Shown: positions 1-8,870, numbered from the stretch's first letter. The stretch is 64,000 nucleotides of DNA from Symsagittifera roscoffensis (GCF_963678635.1 NC_087067.1:23879547-23943546); one strand, 5' to 3'. Notes: generated from the letters alone by a model not told the origin. Program-made: numbers and translations.

Positions 1-746
1 GTGTTTTGGATTAAGTTATATAATTTGTGGTTAAATTTAGTGTTGTGGATGAATTCTAAAATTGGGATTTCTATAGGCTGTACAAACTCGTGCGGGATAA
101 GGAAGGGTCGGGATTCTTCGGCGTTGAAGGTCTTGGTGATGGGGCAGAAAATGTACATTTGGGTTATGGGGTCATAATTACGAAGAATACCATGGAGGTT
201 AGTGTCTTTAATACAATATGTGAAATTTAGGAAATACGGTGAAGTGTATTTTGAGTTGATGAATTGGAAACGATGGTGTGGTTGTCTAGATGGTGTGTGG
301 AGGTCAAAGTGATTTTGGATGAAGCGATAATAACTATATGTATGTGTTTGTTTAGTGCGCAACATAATATCGTGTGAGCAGTGTAAATCTCTTTCGTGTG
401 GTGCAAGGAAATGAAAGGTTAGTGAAAAGATTTGGAAGCGTTCTTTAAAACTTTCGTATGCCTGTGTGTTTGTTAGTGCTTCTGAAATAATGTGATCAAA
501 CTTTCGGTCGAAGATGTTTAGTGTAAATACATATGGTGTCTTGATGAAAAATTTCTCGGTGATTTGTGGATTAGCGAAGCGATCGTCGTCTAAGAATTGA
601 TCTTGGTTAGCTCTGATGATGTTGTGATCGTAGTATTCTAGTGTATATTCATTAGCTCTAGGTGCAGTGTGTGTTTTTAGTGATTTTTTATATCCAACGT
701 AAGTAAACTGTCTAGCGGTTAGTGGTGTAGTTAGTTGATATAGCAT
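1..746 (-). CDS. Unrecognised ORF C, incomplete at the window edge (>248 aa)
   Basis: An open frame starts at the ATG at 746-744 and stays open to the first base of the window, so the C-terminus is missing. The start lies 4 bases beyond the stop codon of the 427 aa ORF upstream, suggesting co-expression from one transcript (reinitiation or termination-coupled start). The visible product begins MLYQLTTPLTARQF and is rich in aromatic residues, His and Asn. It has no long hydrophobic segment and no reverse transcriptase, integrase, protease, helicase or zinc-knuckle motif that I can see. The sense strand is A/C-rich and G-poor like its two neighbours, so the three belong to one unit. I do not recognise the family. 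A structural or accessory protein of a retroelement or integrated virus is an inference from the layout only. Confidence 0.6.
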   Translation of the reverse strand, partial: MLYQLTTPLTARQFTYVGYKKSLKTHTAPRANEYTLEYYDHNIIRANQDQFLDDDRFANPQITEKFFIKTPYVFTLNIFDRKFDHIISEALTNTQAYESFKERFQIFSLTFHFLAPHERDLHCSHDIMLRTKQTHTYSYYRFIQNHFDLHTPSRQPHHRFQFINSKYTSPYFLNFTYCIKDTNLHGILRNYDPITQMYIFCPITKTFNAEESRPFLIPHEFVQPIEIPILEFIHNTKFNHKLYNLIQN

Positions 747-750
747 GTCC

Positions 751-2034
751 TTATTTCGCTCTATATCGATGTGAATAATCTATATGAATATCTATGTGAA
801 TATCTATAGATGGATGTGTATAATTATAATTATGGTCTGCAAAGTTGTTTCTAGTGAATGTTTTGCGTGTTTTTGATGGTATTGTCATGGGTCTGTATGT
901 TTGGTAATCCATATGTGAATATTTAGGGGCAACCGAAGGTTTAACGGTTGATTGTAAGGTTACCTGTGTTTGTGAAGGATTTGTATTTCTTGGTGTTGTT
1001 AAATTTGGGCGTATTGGTGAAATACTTTGTTGTGTAGTTGTTGTGTGTACAATTTCTTCATTTATGAAGTGTGATGGTGTCTGGATATCTTGTTGAGTAA
1101 GATTCCTAGTTCCCTTGAGGTTTTCGTTGTGTATGACTGTCGAGTTTAAACTATTATTTTGTGTATCGGGTAAAAATGTATTATAGTTTAATGGTGTTGC
1201 ATCAATTGTTAATGGTATTACTCTTACATAATCTCTTATGTAAGATATTGTACCTATTGCTTGACTTGAGATTGATTGTGGAAAGCTTATAAATGCGGGA
1301 TGAGACCATTCGGGGTCCCAAACATAATCTGATTGTTCTGTGATAGCGGTATCATCGTTCGAATTTTGGGGTCGAAAATTTTTTCTTGTTTGTGCAATTA
1401 AATCAATATTGTGTGTGAAATAATCTATTATGAACCATGCCAAAATTTTTTGTAAATCGTGTTTGGTATGTTGTGAAACGTCGTCTTTCGTGAAATTTTC
1501 TTTAATGATGTTTAAATAACTAGAGAGTAGTGTAATTTCGTGTCGTACTTTCAAATGTTTGGATGTTTCTGTCGGTGAGACATTTGTTAGTGGGAGTTCA
1601 TTTTCTAATATCGAAATATAACTATATATTATTGCGAAAACTTCATTGGTGAATATGGAGTTTGCTCTTTGTGAGTTATGGTATTGGATGCTTTTTATAT
1701 ATTCTGAAAAAACTTTTGAAAATTCTAAATCAAGATCGTCTGTTTGAATAGTATATGTTCTATTATTATGGTTTGGGGAAGTGAATTCTATGGAGTAGAT
1801 TCCATACTGTTGTGTTATGTTGCATATATCTTTTAAGTAGTGATCTATGATTTGTCTTTTGATTTTTACATCGGGGAACTCTGTTTTACATGGACTGATT
1901 CCGGGTTCAAATAAGTTTACGAGTAAATTTTGACAAAATATGTGTTGTCCTCTATCAGTATCTGCATCTACTATAAAAGGAAAGATTTCATCGTCATCTG
2001 GAGTTTCGTCACCTGGGGTGTGTGTTGAACTCAT
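751..2034 (-). CDS. Unrecognised ORF B, 427 aa
   Basis: A complete ORF whose ATG lies inside the end of the preceding 155 aa ORF (26-base overlap, different frame). The N-terminus is acidic (GDETPDDDEIF, about residues 8-18). Residues 20-280 look globular, with mixed helix-type segments. From about 290 to the end it is Thr/Asn/Gln/Pro-rich and probably disordered, closing with a short ID-HIDIHID repeat that reflects a small tandem repeat in the DNA (about 770-815). There is no Cys-His box, DTG/DSG protease motif, polymerase motif, signal peptide or membrane segment. Size and layout would suit a Gag-like or capsid-associated protein, but nothing in the sequence proves this. The uninterrupted frame in an AT-rich region argues for recent function. 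Confidence 0.65.
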   Translation of the reverse strand: MSSTHTPGDETPDDDEIFPFIVDADTDRGQHIFCQNLLVNLFEPGISPCKTEFPDVKIKRQIIDHYLKDICNITQQYGIYSIEFTSPNHNNRTYTIQTDDLDLEFSKVFSEYIKSIQYHNSQRANSIFTNEVFAIIYSYISILENELPLTNVSPTETSKHLKVRHEITLLSSYLNIIKENFTKDDVSQHTKHDLQKILAWFIIDYFTHNIDLIAQTRKNFRPQNSNDDTAITEQSDYVWDPEWSHPAFISFPQSISSQAIGTISYIRDYVRVIPLTIDATPLNYNTFLPDTQNNSLNSTVIHNENLKGTRNLTQQDIQTPSHFINEEIVHTTTTQQSISPIRPNLTTPRNTNPSQTQVTLQSTVKPSVAPKYSHMDYQTYRPMTIPSKTRKTFTRNNFADHNYNYTHPSIDIHIDIHIDYSHRYRAK

Positions 2035-2476
2035 TTTTCCGTTCGATGACTGTTAATATGTAATTATTAATGTGTCGAATTGGTTGATTCCAATTGTATA
2101 GATGTACTGGTTTGTGTTTGTACTGTTTTTTTATTCTTCTTTTTCCTCTTTGTGATGAATTTGAAGTTGTTTCTGAGTCAGAAAAATATAATTGATCGTG
2201 AAGTGGGCAATTTTTATCTATTGATTCTTTTAGTTTGTAAAGTTCGTCTAAACTGTTGGTTTCTGATTCTGAAAATGCGTTTCGATTTTTTGAAAATCTT
2301 TTTCGTGTTATTTGTCTTTGTTTAGTTATTATTTTTCTCTTCAGTGTTTGTCGTTTTGTTCGAATGTATCCAACTGTTTGTGTATGAGGTGTGATTACAA
2401 GGTCGTATTTTTTGTTATCTATTTCACAATTGTGTAAAATGATTGTTTGTTTATTTCCTAGGTTTTTAAATGACAT
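2009..2476 (-). CDS. Unrecognised ORF A, 155 aa, very basic
   Basis: First of three packed minus-strand ORFs; it starts at the ATG at 2476-2474 and its 3' end overlaps the start of the 427 aa ORF by 26 bases. A strongly basic stretch covers about residues 39-68 (KRQTLKRKIITKQRQITRKR and following) and a second is near 110-122 (RGKRRIKKQYKHK), separated by an acidic/serine stretch. That charge pattern fits a nuclear-localised or nucleic-acid-binding accessory protein. It has no zinc-binding cysteine set (a single Cys in each half), no signal peptide and no membrane helix. I do not recognise the family; function is inferred from charge only. Confidence 0.6.
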   Translation of the reverse strand: MSFKNLGNKQTIILHNCEIDNKKYDLVITPHTQTVGYIRTKRQTLKRKIITKQRQITRKRFSKNRNAFSESETNSLDELYKLKESIDKNCPLHDQLYFSDSETTSNSSQRGKRRIKKQYKHKPVHLYNWNQPIRHINNYILTVIERKNEFNTHPR

Positions 2477-3407
2477 AAGGTTTAGAATGACGGATGCAAA
2501 AAGTTGTTAAATGATTTCTATTTTCTTAAACTGTTAGTTCTTACGATTTTTTGGTTAGCTTAACCTGGGTCTATTTGTTCAGGGTTGGAGAGAAAAGTAT
2601 ATCGATTCCGAAGAATGATTTTTACTTTCTCGTGACTAGTATAAGCTAAGGTGTTAACTTACTTAATCTTACTTAGGGGTAGTGATTGTGTTCAAGGGTT
2701 GGAGAATAGTAAATCGATCCACAAGGTTCAGGTATAATTAGAACGCGAGTAGTTCGTTAGATACTATTTTAAACTTACTAAGTCTAAGATTTATCCTGGG
2801 TCTGGTAAGAGGGGGGATCAAGTGAAGGATGAATAACCGAAGTTCTTCACTGTTTATCCTAATTTGAATGATTAGTTTTGTTTAAAAATTTCTATTAGTC
2901 TTGGGTCTTTAGAAAGGGTTGGGTAGTGAATCGACGTTTGAGGTCGTTAGACACTAATTAAGTGGGTGGGGGAGAACAAAATTGTTCTGTTTGATCCAAG
3001 GATAAGCCTTGATGATCAAATTTGAGATTTTAATTAGGTAGAAAATGATTTAAGATCCAAGGATAAGCCTTGATGATCTGATTTTAAATTAAGTGACTTT
3101 AAGTTTTAATAAAGTTTTAAATTTGTGTAAAGGAAAGATTTAGTATTTTGGTGATATTAGTGAGTTGATGATTGCTGTTATATTTTAGTTGATGAAGCTG
3201 GAACAACAAGATGATTTATGATTACTAACCATTTATTGTCATGCTACTAATTTTTATTTTTGTTTTCCAATAAATATTTTTCAAACATGTTTTGTATAAT
3301 ACTGCAGAGTTTTAGGGAAACGATCTTAGATCTTTTTATCAATCGTTATTGTATAATATTAATTTTGTTTAGCGCCTGAAATGATTTTGAAGAGTAACTT
3401 CAAGGTT
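2477..3407 (-). other. Non-coding leader with repeated motifs upstream of the three-ORF cluster
   Basis: Stop-rich in all minus frames, yet it shares the G/T-rich plus-strand (A/C-rich sense) composition of the ORF block. It holds repeated modules: GGGTTGG followed 15-20 bases later by ATCGA near 2583, 2697 and 2926, each preceded by a TGGGTCT-type motif, and a 20-base direct repeat (AAGGATAAGCCTTGATGATC) near 2997 and 3058. The second repeat contains the palindrome AAGGATAAGCCTT. These may be structured RNA or protein-binding iterons in the leader; function unknown. Confidence 0.4.
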
Positions 3408-3641
3408 TTATGTTTGCAAATGGAAATCTAAATTCATTGCAAGTAGTATTCGAAATATAAAAGTTTGTTCTGGCTTTTGCCGAACTATCATATAACTATA
3501 CGGCAAGTTTCTACTTTGTCGTATGTCGTCTTTGGTTCGAGGTCTTCTTCCAATTCCGGGTAGTTCTATTATGGTTCGGAATATTGGCTCTGATCTATTG
3601 AGTCGGAGAGACATTTCAATTAAATTATTGTCGTATAACAT
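3408..3641 (-). CDS. Small ORF, 77 aa, doubtful
   Basis: Starts MLYDNNLIEMSLRLNR about 60 bases downstream (minus sense) of the primer-binding-site-like segment at 3710-3727 and ends before the repeated leader. It lies in the same compositional block and on the same strand as the three larger ORFs. There are no recognisable motifs. It could be a short upstream ORF, the remains of a first coding exon, or chance. Confidence 0.25.
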   Translation of the reverse strand: MLYDNNLIEMSLRLNRSEPIFRTIIELPGIGRRPRTKDDIRQSRNLPYSYMIVRQKPEQTFIFRILLAMNLDFHLQT

Positions 3642-3703
3642 TTTGTAAATGTTTTTGTCTAATTTCTAATCTATTTTTGGTTAATTCTAATCTAGTAAGG
3701 TCT

Positions 3704-4150
3704 TGTTCGAGACTTATGGTCGCACCAGATGAGTTATGACTGGAGTGTATAACTCATAGAGTAATTTCGGATAGGGTACACCGTCTGCTCGTCACGCTAT
3801 CTTATTTTCGGCCGGATAGATTCGTGCAACTTCTTAGTCTAATACCGATCCTAATCTTACTCTTATACTATCTAGTCTCAGGTTGTTTAACTAGTCTCTG
3901 CTAGGCTCAATAGATCTAGGGTATACTGGTTTATTGCGGCTGCTGAAGTGCTCGGGAGAGTCCAACTAATTTCTAAGTTAAATTCAAATCTCTCTGGTGC
4001 TGAAATTACAAGTAACTTCAGCACTTACAAATAAGTGGGTTGTTAGTTAGATGGATCATGATTGGTTAATATTAAATACTTTACATTGGTAAAACATTTA
4101 ATTTATCCAATCATAAAATATAGTTTAGATCAGGTTCCAAAACATCGATA
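3704..4150 (-). promoter_or_regulatory. LTR-like segment with possible polyadenylation signal and primer-binding site
   Basis: Read on the minus strand, this segment shows in order: a CCAAT box near 4055; an 8 bp perfect inverted repeat GTGCTGAA/TTCAGCAC (3997-4024); AATAAA at 935-930 of the 3 kb line (3935-3930); and, after about 200 bases, TGGTGCGACC beginning at 3727. The plus strand there ends GGTCGCACCA and, 14 bases before that end, carries TTCGAGAC, which fits the tRNA T-loop pattern. That is how a retroviral U3-R-U5-primer-binding site looks. The upstream LTR boundary is not defined and the second LTR would lie outside the window, so this stays tentative. Confidence 0.35.
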
Positions 4151-4253
4151 AAACTCGGTATTTGGGTATCTTTGCAACGCAATTTGATGTAGCACAAGTA
4201 TTAAGATGATTCAAATATCGAGATTATTCGATCTTTTTGGCCTGATTATTTTT

Positions 4254-4392
4254 GCTTAAATCTCTTTCTATCTCTCTTTCTCTCCTCTCTCTCTCTTTCT
4301 TCCCTTTCTCTCCCGGTCTCGTTTCCTCTCTGTCGCCTATCTCTCTTTCTCTCCTCTCTCTTTCATCTCTCTCTCCTCTCTCACACACTTTT
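4254..4392. repeat. Pyrimidine-rich (CT)n low-complexity tract
   Basis: About 140 bases of CTCTCT/TTTCTC repeats on the plus strand (GA-rich on minus). ORFs through it are low-complexity artefacts. Confidence 0.85.
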
Positions 4393-4479
4393 TTTTCGTG
4401 ACGTGAGTCCTGCATTAGACTATGGGGCTATTTAGATTTATGCAATGCTATAAAAATTGAGATGCAAATTAATACAGAG

Positions 4480-5060
4480 TTTGGAAACTCCCTTGCATTT
4501 TGCCAGAATATCAGATTCTAATGTTTTCTTTTAATGGAATAATGTTATCTTTGCCTTGAGAGCAACCGTTTGAAATTTAATAGTTGCTTACGTTTCAGAG
4601 CTTTGTATTCTTGCATCGGAATAATTGAAGAAAGATTTGTTGAAATAAAGTTTGAACGAAATTAGTTTAAGAGTAATTAAAGAGTTCCGAGAAATTCGGA
4701 ATTTAAAAAATCCAAAGAAAAACGCATTCAATTGACAATAGAATTTGGTTGCTGTGCCAATTGGACCAAAACTTCCGAACTTATCTACTATTCAGAAATT
4801 TTTGTTAGTTGGGCTGCTAGTTTACTTTTTTCACGACCTCTTTCAACTCTTCTTCCGAAGGATTTTCGATTTTTTTTGCCACCTCGTGGCATTAAACAAG
4901 TCGAAACCGTTTGAAAGTTGTCTTCTGCTTACGTTGTAGAGCTTTGTTTTCTTGCATCGAACTTCTTGAAGAAAGATTTTTAAAAAGAAATTTGAACAAT
5001 ATTTGTTTCAGATTAGAGAAGAGTTCCAAGTAATTGGGTTTTTAAAAATCATCCATAAGT
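4480..5060. repeat. Two diverged direct repeats
   Basis: The stretch around 4590-4705 (CAGAGCTTTGTATTCTTGCATCG onwards, ending GAATTTAAAAAA) recurs in altered form at 4930-5050, both preceded by a CCGTTTGAAA motif. Spacing is about 340 bases. On the minus strand both copies contain a GTAAGC splice-donor-like site at the same place, so they may be relics of a duplicated exon. Confidence 0.5.
4735..4912 (-). pseudogene. Decayed remnant resembling the TRPC C-terminal coding sequence
   Basis: The minus strand of about 4845-4912 resembles the coding DNA at 6215-6285 of the channel gene. Read across shifted frames it gives the pattern F-D-x-x-N-A-x-R-G-x-K-K-S-K-I followed by S-E-E-E-L-K-E-V-V-K, matching the segment just after the TRP domain of the nearby intact exon. 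Frameshifts and stops make it non-functional. It lies about 1 kb past the gene's 3' end, so a partial tandem duplication that decayed is the simplest reading. Confidence 0.45.
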
Positions 5061-5865
5061 TGTGGATATCTTTGTAAATGCTTCTGCTTTTAGTTAGGCG
5101 AAATTTTTGATGTAGTATTACCTGATACTTGTCTGTTTTCAAACGTTCTTGTAAGCTCTCAATCAAAAAACGTGATTGTCACTTTTTGAGCGACTAGTCA
5201 CTTTGTCACTTTTTGGTCACTTTTTTGTCGAAAGTCACTTGTTGTGTTTTTTAAACCTTTTTAACATTTTAAAAGTTTTTTTGAACATTTTGCTGTTGCA
5301 TTCATGAGTAATCCACTAAAATTTGTTCAAAAAAATCACTTTTTTATGAGGCAACTAGGATGCTATAGCTATTTTACGAATAAAAAGAACAGGTCTCTGA
5401 TCCCCCTCAACTGGATCCTGATTGCTCGATAATGACTACCCTGAAGACAAGCAGGGGTCTAGCTAGGTTCTAGATTTTTCTCGGTCAATCACTTCGATCA
5501 CAGAAAACTTTGTTTTACTTGCTCTGTTATAAGTTCAAGTTCATGAATCACTCTTCGGCTAATGTAGACGATCGTCTATCTGCCTGCTTATTTCTATCGG
5601 CTTAGTTCTGATAGAATAGACTTTTTTGAAGGTGCAGCTTTTCATTGTATTTGTTAAATTTCTAATTATGCAGTTAATTGAGCTCCAATATTTTTCGGAT
5701 TTTTTTTTTGAAATTGTTATAATTTTTGGAACAAAAATGAGGCTTGGAACTTTTTTTTTTAATTTTTGATTTGTCGAGTCATCTGCACGTAATCATAGTC
5801 ATCCGTTGTTTAAGCCAAGCTCTGCTTTGCCTCTAGATATTAAAATAATAGTTCTTAAAACTTAA
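5061..5865. other. No gene seen
   Basis: AT-rich sequence. Short irregular GTCACTTTTT repeats sit at 5175-5242. No open frame of interest. This is the 3' flank of the TRPC-like gene; an AATAAA on the minus strand at 5871-5866 overlaps that gene's stop codon. Confidence 0.5.
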
Positions 5866-5869
5866 TTTA

Positions 5870-7909
5870 TTATTTTTTCTTGACTAAAGCATTCAGCGCT
5901 CCCTGAAAGTTTTTGTATTTTTTCGGGTACTTCTGCAAGTAGGAGTTGTTTGCAATGGTTTCTGTCACAATATCTGAGTTAGGGCCTCCATTCAAAATTG
6001 ATTTGTGTTTTCCTCCGACGCTGATAAGATCTTGAGTCCGAGTCTGAAGTAGGGTGACGTCATGTACTAACTTGTCGGCTCTCGAAAAAACTTTGTTCTT
6101 GAACATTTCCATGTCTTCGCTGTTAGTTGGAACTGCCCGACTCGATTTCTTGTACTCGCGCATGTAAGTGTTCTTTAATCGCTGCATCAGTGATCGTATT
6201 TTCACGATCTCATTTAACTCATCTTCTGAAAATATTTTCGATTTTTTCTCGCCACGTCGTGCATTAACGGAGTCGAAAGCGCGTCGGATCTGCCGAACAC
6301 TGGGAAACACGTTGAATGGCGGCGGCATCACATTTTGACCCGAAATGAAATTGAAGTAATGCATTGTCCTTCGGAACAAATACATCTCGTTCTCGCGTTT
6401 CAGAGCGCCGAGAACGGCGCTTATTATAAGAGATTTGAGTAGGTTTAAGCCGACGACTACCAAACAGAACGCGTAAATTGTGTAAACCGCCATTAGAACC
6501 CACTCTTGTGGGTTTTCGAAGCGTGGAAACATGTTGGCCAAACGATTGTCTGGTTTGAAAAGCGTGAACAACAGATCTCCCCACACTTTTGCCAGAGACT
6601 GGTACCCGTCCATAACATTGAAGATTGGAAGTTCATCTCCGTGGGGTCGCATCAATCGTAAAACACACTGGACGTTAACACCTTGACCTTTCTCAAGTAG
6701 GCAGTTTTTGAAATACTCTTTGTACGTGTTGTGAATAATTCCATTTTGAGCGACCGAAAATCCAACCAAAGCACAGAGAAAAATGGCAAAGAATTTTGCG
6801 CCACTTGAAAACGCGCATCCAAGAAAGTGTTGTGGCTTTCCGATGACTTCAGTGACTCGCCCGAGCTTGAAAACTTTGAAAATGAGGAAGAGCATACCTA
6901 GACTACGACATACTTCGGCTACGTCGAGGGGGTGGGCAAAGTTGTGACTGTAGAGACCCGGGGGGTAGTAGCCACCTTGCTTGATAATGTAACTGTACTT
7001 GAGAAAAATACTGAGCATGAAAGTGAAGTTCAAGAAGAAGTTGAGACGGTTCACCCAGTCGGAAGAATAGGAGCGGAACCCGTTGGACCAGATATCCACC
7101 ATTTCTGAGACTACGTTACCGAAAGTCCACAGAGATATGTAGGCATCAGTTAGATAGGAGAACCAGTCGTCAGTTACTGTCGACTGATAAAGACTCTCTA
7201 CGCGTTGCAGAGTTAATTTGCCAAGATTATTAAAATATTCATTGTAAGACTCTACAATAACATCAATATAATAGTAGGTATAATCGTAATAGAAATTAAG
7301 TATTTCCATAAGGTAATCGGCATAGAAATCTGCGTATTCCCAGAACCACAAGTAATCTTCGCCGAGTCGATAGATGGTTCCAGTGTCGAAAGCGTTCCAG
7401 GAAACTGTGTTTGCTACAGTCATGAAAACGACAAGCACATAGAACACGATTTGCACTATGAAGCGCATCAGTGGCATCTCCACGAAGCTGTTAATCCAGT
7501 TTCCTGCCGAACTCTTCTGCTCAGGCACCAGCAAGTTGAAAAATATCCAGATAGGTGTCAACAGAGACAGAAAAAATACAAAAAGCACGCGTTTTAGAAT
7601 ATGAGAAGACTCGAAATCTTGAAGAGCCAACGGTCCCTCGAAGAACTTTTTCTTTATCAGCTTTTGAACACTACTGTTAGCTACGAATTTGCGGTGATTG
7701 TTCGTCATTGCGTATCGGAGACGTTCCCAAGGCTCGCCAGGAGCTACTATGTGTTCTTCTGTGGCCGTCATTTGGCTCAGAATCAGCTGTAACTCGTCAA
7801 AAGTGGTCACGTGTTTGATGAAGTCTGCTGCAAATTGTTCACACCTGTCCCGAATGTCTGAGAAATCCTTCTTGGCCACGTCAATGTATAGTGATATTCG
7901 CTCGCACGA
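5870..7909 (-). CDS. TRPC-like cation channel, exon 2 (membrane domain and C-terminus)
   Basis: Exon 2 of a two-exon gene whose exon 1 is at 16634-17242; together they code about 882 aa, within the usual TRPC size. The acceptor TTTTGTTCAG ends at 7910, and the join is phase 0. The sequence then follows the TRPC plan: linker helices (SCERISLYIDVAKKDF), pre-S1 region (NNHRKFVANSSVQKL), S1 (about residues 305-330 of the joined protein), S2-S4, S5 (SGAKFFAIFLCALVGFSVA), a pore region near YQSLAKVWGDLLFTLFK, S6 (VYTIYAFCLVVVGLNLLKSL), and a TRP domain ending PPPFNVFPS, the family hallmark. A helical IRSLMQRLKNTYMREYK segment matches the calmodulin/IP3-receptor-binding region. Oddities: a Tyr/Asp-rich expanded S1-S2 segment (about 390-450) and an altered S6 gate. 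Inferred role: non-selective cation/Ca2+ entry at the plasma membrane. Confidence 0.85.
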   Translation of the reverse strand, partial: SCERISLYIDVAKKDFSDIRDRCEQFAADFIKHVTTFDELQLILSQMTATEEHIVAPGEPWERLRYAMTNNHRKFVANSSVQKLIKKKFFEGPLALQDFESSHILKRVLFVFFLSLLTPIWIFFNLLVPEQKSSAGNWINSFVEMPLMRFIVQIVFYVLVVFMTVANTVSWNAFDTGTIYRLGEDYLWFWEYADFYADYLMEILNFYYDYTYYYIDVIVESYNEYFNNLGKLTLQRVESLYQSTVTDDWFSYLTDAYISLWTFGNVVSEMVDIWSNGFRSYSSDWVNRLNFFLNFTFMLSIFLKYSYIIKQGGYYPPGLYSHNFAHPLDVAEVCRSLGMLFLIFKVFKLGRVTEVIGKPQHFLGCAFSSGAKFFAIFLCALVGFSVAQNGIIHNTYKEYFKNCLLEKGQGVNVQCVLRLMRPHGDELPIFNVMDGYQSLAKVWGDLLFTLFKPDNRLANMFPRFENPQEWVLMAVYTIYAFCLVVVGLNLLKSLIISAVLGALKRENEMYLFRRTMHYFNFISGQNVMPPPFNVFPSVRQIRRAFDSVNARRGEKKSKIFSEDELNEIVKIRSLMQRLKNTYMREYKKSSRAVPTNSEDMEMFKNKVFSRADKLVHDVTLLQTRTQDLISVGGKHKSILNGGPNSDIVTETIANNSYLQKYPKKYKNFQGALNALVKKK

Positions 7910-8470
7910 CTGAACAAAATAAAACATTTTTCAATTGATTTTTTTATTGGGAATTTTGGCCAGGAAAAAAAACGTAAGCATTTAATTTTCCAAATAATTA
8001 GATAATTTGGACAGCATGTGAATCAACTCAGTAGCGTAGTTTTGAAAGGTAAAATAGGTTTTTATTCTTTTGTGTGTTTTTGAAGTGGGAAAAATTTGAA
8101 CTTCAGAGTTTCACAGCTCAAAGTTATTCATGACAACTGATTTTTTGTTTTCGGCTCAACGGGCGTTTACCCAAGTGGTGTCGGCTTAGATGCCGCTAGC
8201 TGAAGATTTTAAATAATCATTCACCGGCGACGGTTTTGTTTGTGGAGGTTTTCTTTTCAAAATGAACGTCCCTGTTTGGAAGTTTTTATAGATTGACATT
8301 TTTTTAGTTTTTTTCGACTTAATGTCTTTCATTCCATTTTCTGTCTGCTAGCTTGTAATGCTATGTTTATCTGATAGCGAAGTGTCTTTTTGTTTTTGTG
8401 ATTTTTTTCTCATATTTTTCTCGTAGTTTTCAGTTGTGTTATGGGTTTTGTTAGGGATGGCAATTAAGCT

Positions 8471-8870
8471 TCAGAATTTAAGTCCTAATAGCTGAAAGAA
8501 AGAAAGAAAGTGTGCTGTCTTAGAAAGCTTGAATGCTACGCCTTCTGTATGCGTTGCCTTTTCGTCTTCGTGTCCTGAGTATAACAAGAGTTCTCCTGTG
8601 GCCAGTTTATATTGTTCAGCTTGCAGCCATCTTGTCTCCCTCAGTCCAAGCAGGGTGATGTTGTATCTGCGCATCTCAGCCGCCACTTGTGCTGCTTTCC
8701 CGGCCTAGTACATGGTCTTGATGGTTGTGGTCGCCCTGGTTGAAAGGAGGGCTATCGGCACTGAAGCTCCCTTTCGGCTTTGGCCCCAGTGCGTCATCCT
8801 CCCTGCAGGTGCAGGACCTTCCTCTCCCGTGACTGGAGTTTCGTAAGTATTCGTTGATGCTTCTGTAGCG
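8471..8870 (-). mobile_element. LINE endonuclease fragment, inverted relative to its RT part
   Basis: The minus strand codes KAAQVAAEMRRYNITLLG followed by LRETRW and LATGELLLYSG, the start of the apurinic endonuclease domain of a common animal LINE (often mis-annotated as craniofacial development protein 2-like). A stop interrupts the N-terminal part near 8707. The reverse transcriptase part of the same LINE type follows from about 8874 on the plus strand, so the 5' portion is flipped. Confidence 0.75.

Noticed and set aside
4224-4415. 63-codon Arg/Glu-rich ORF
   Set aside because: It is the minus-strand reading of a (CT)n tract.
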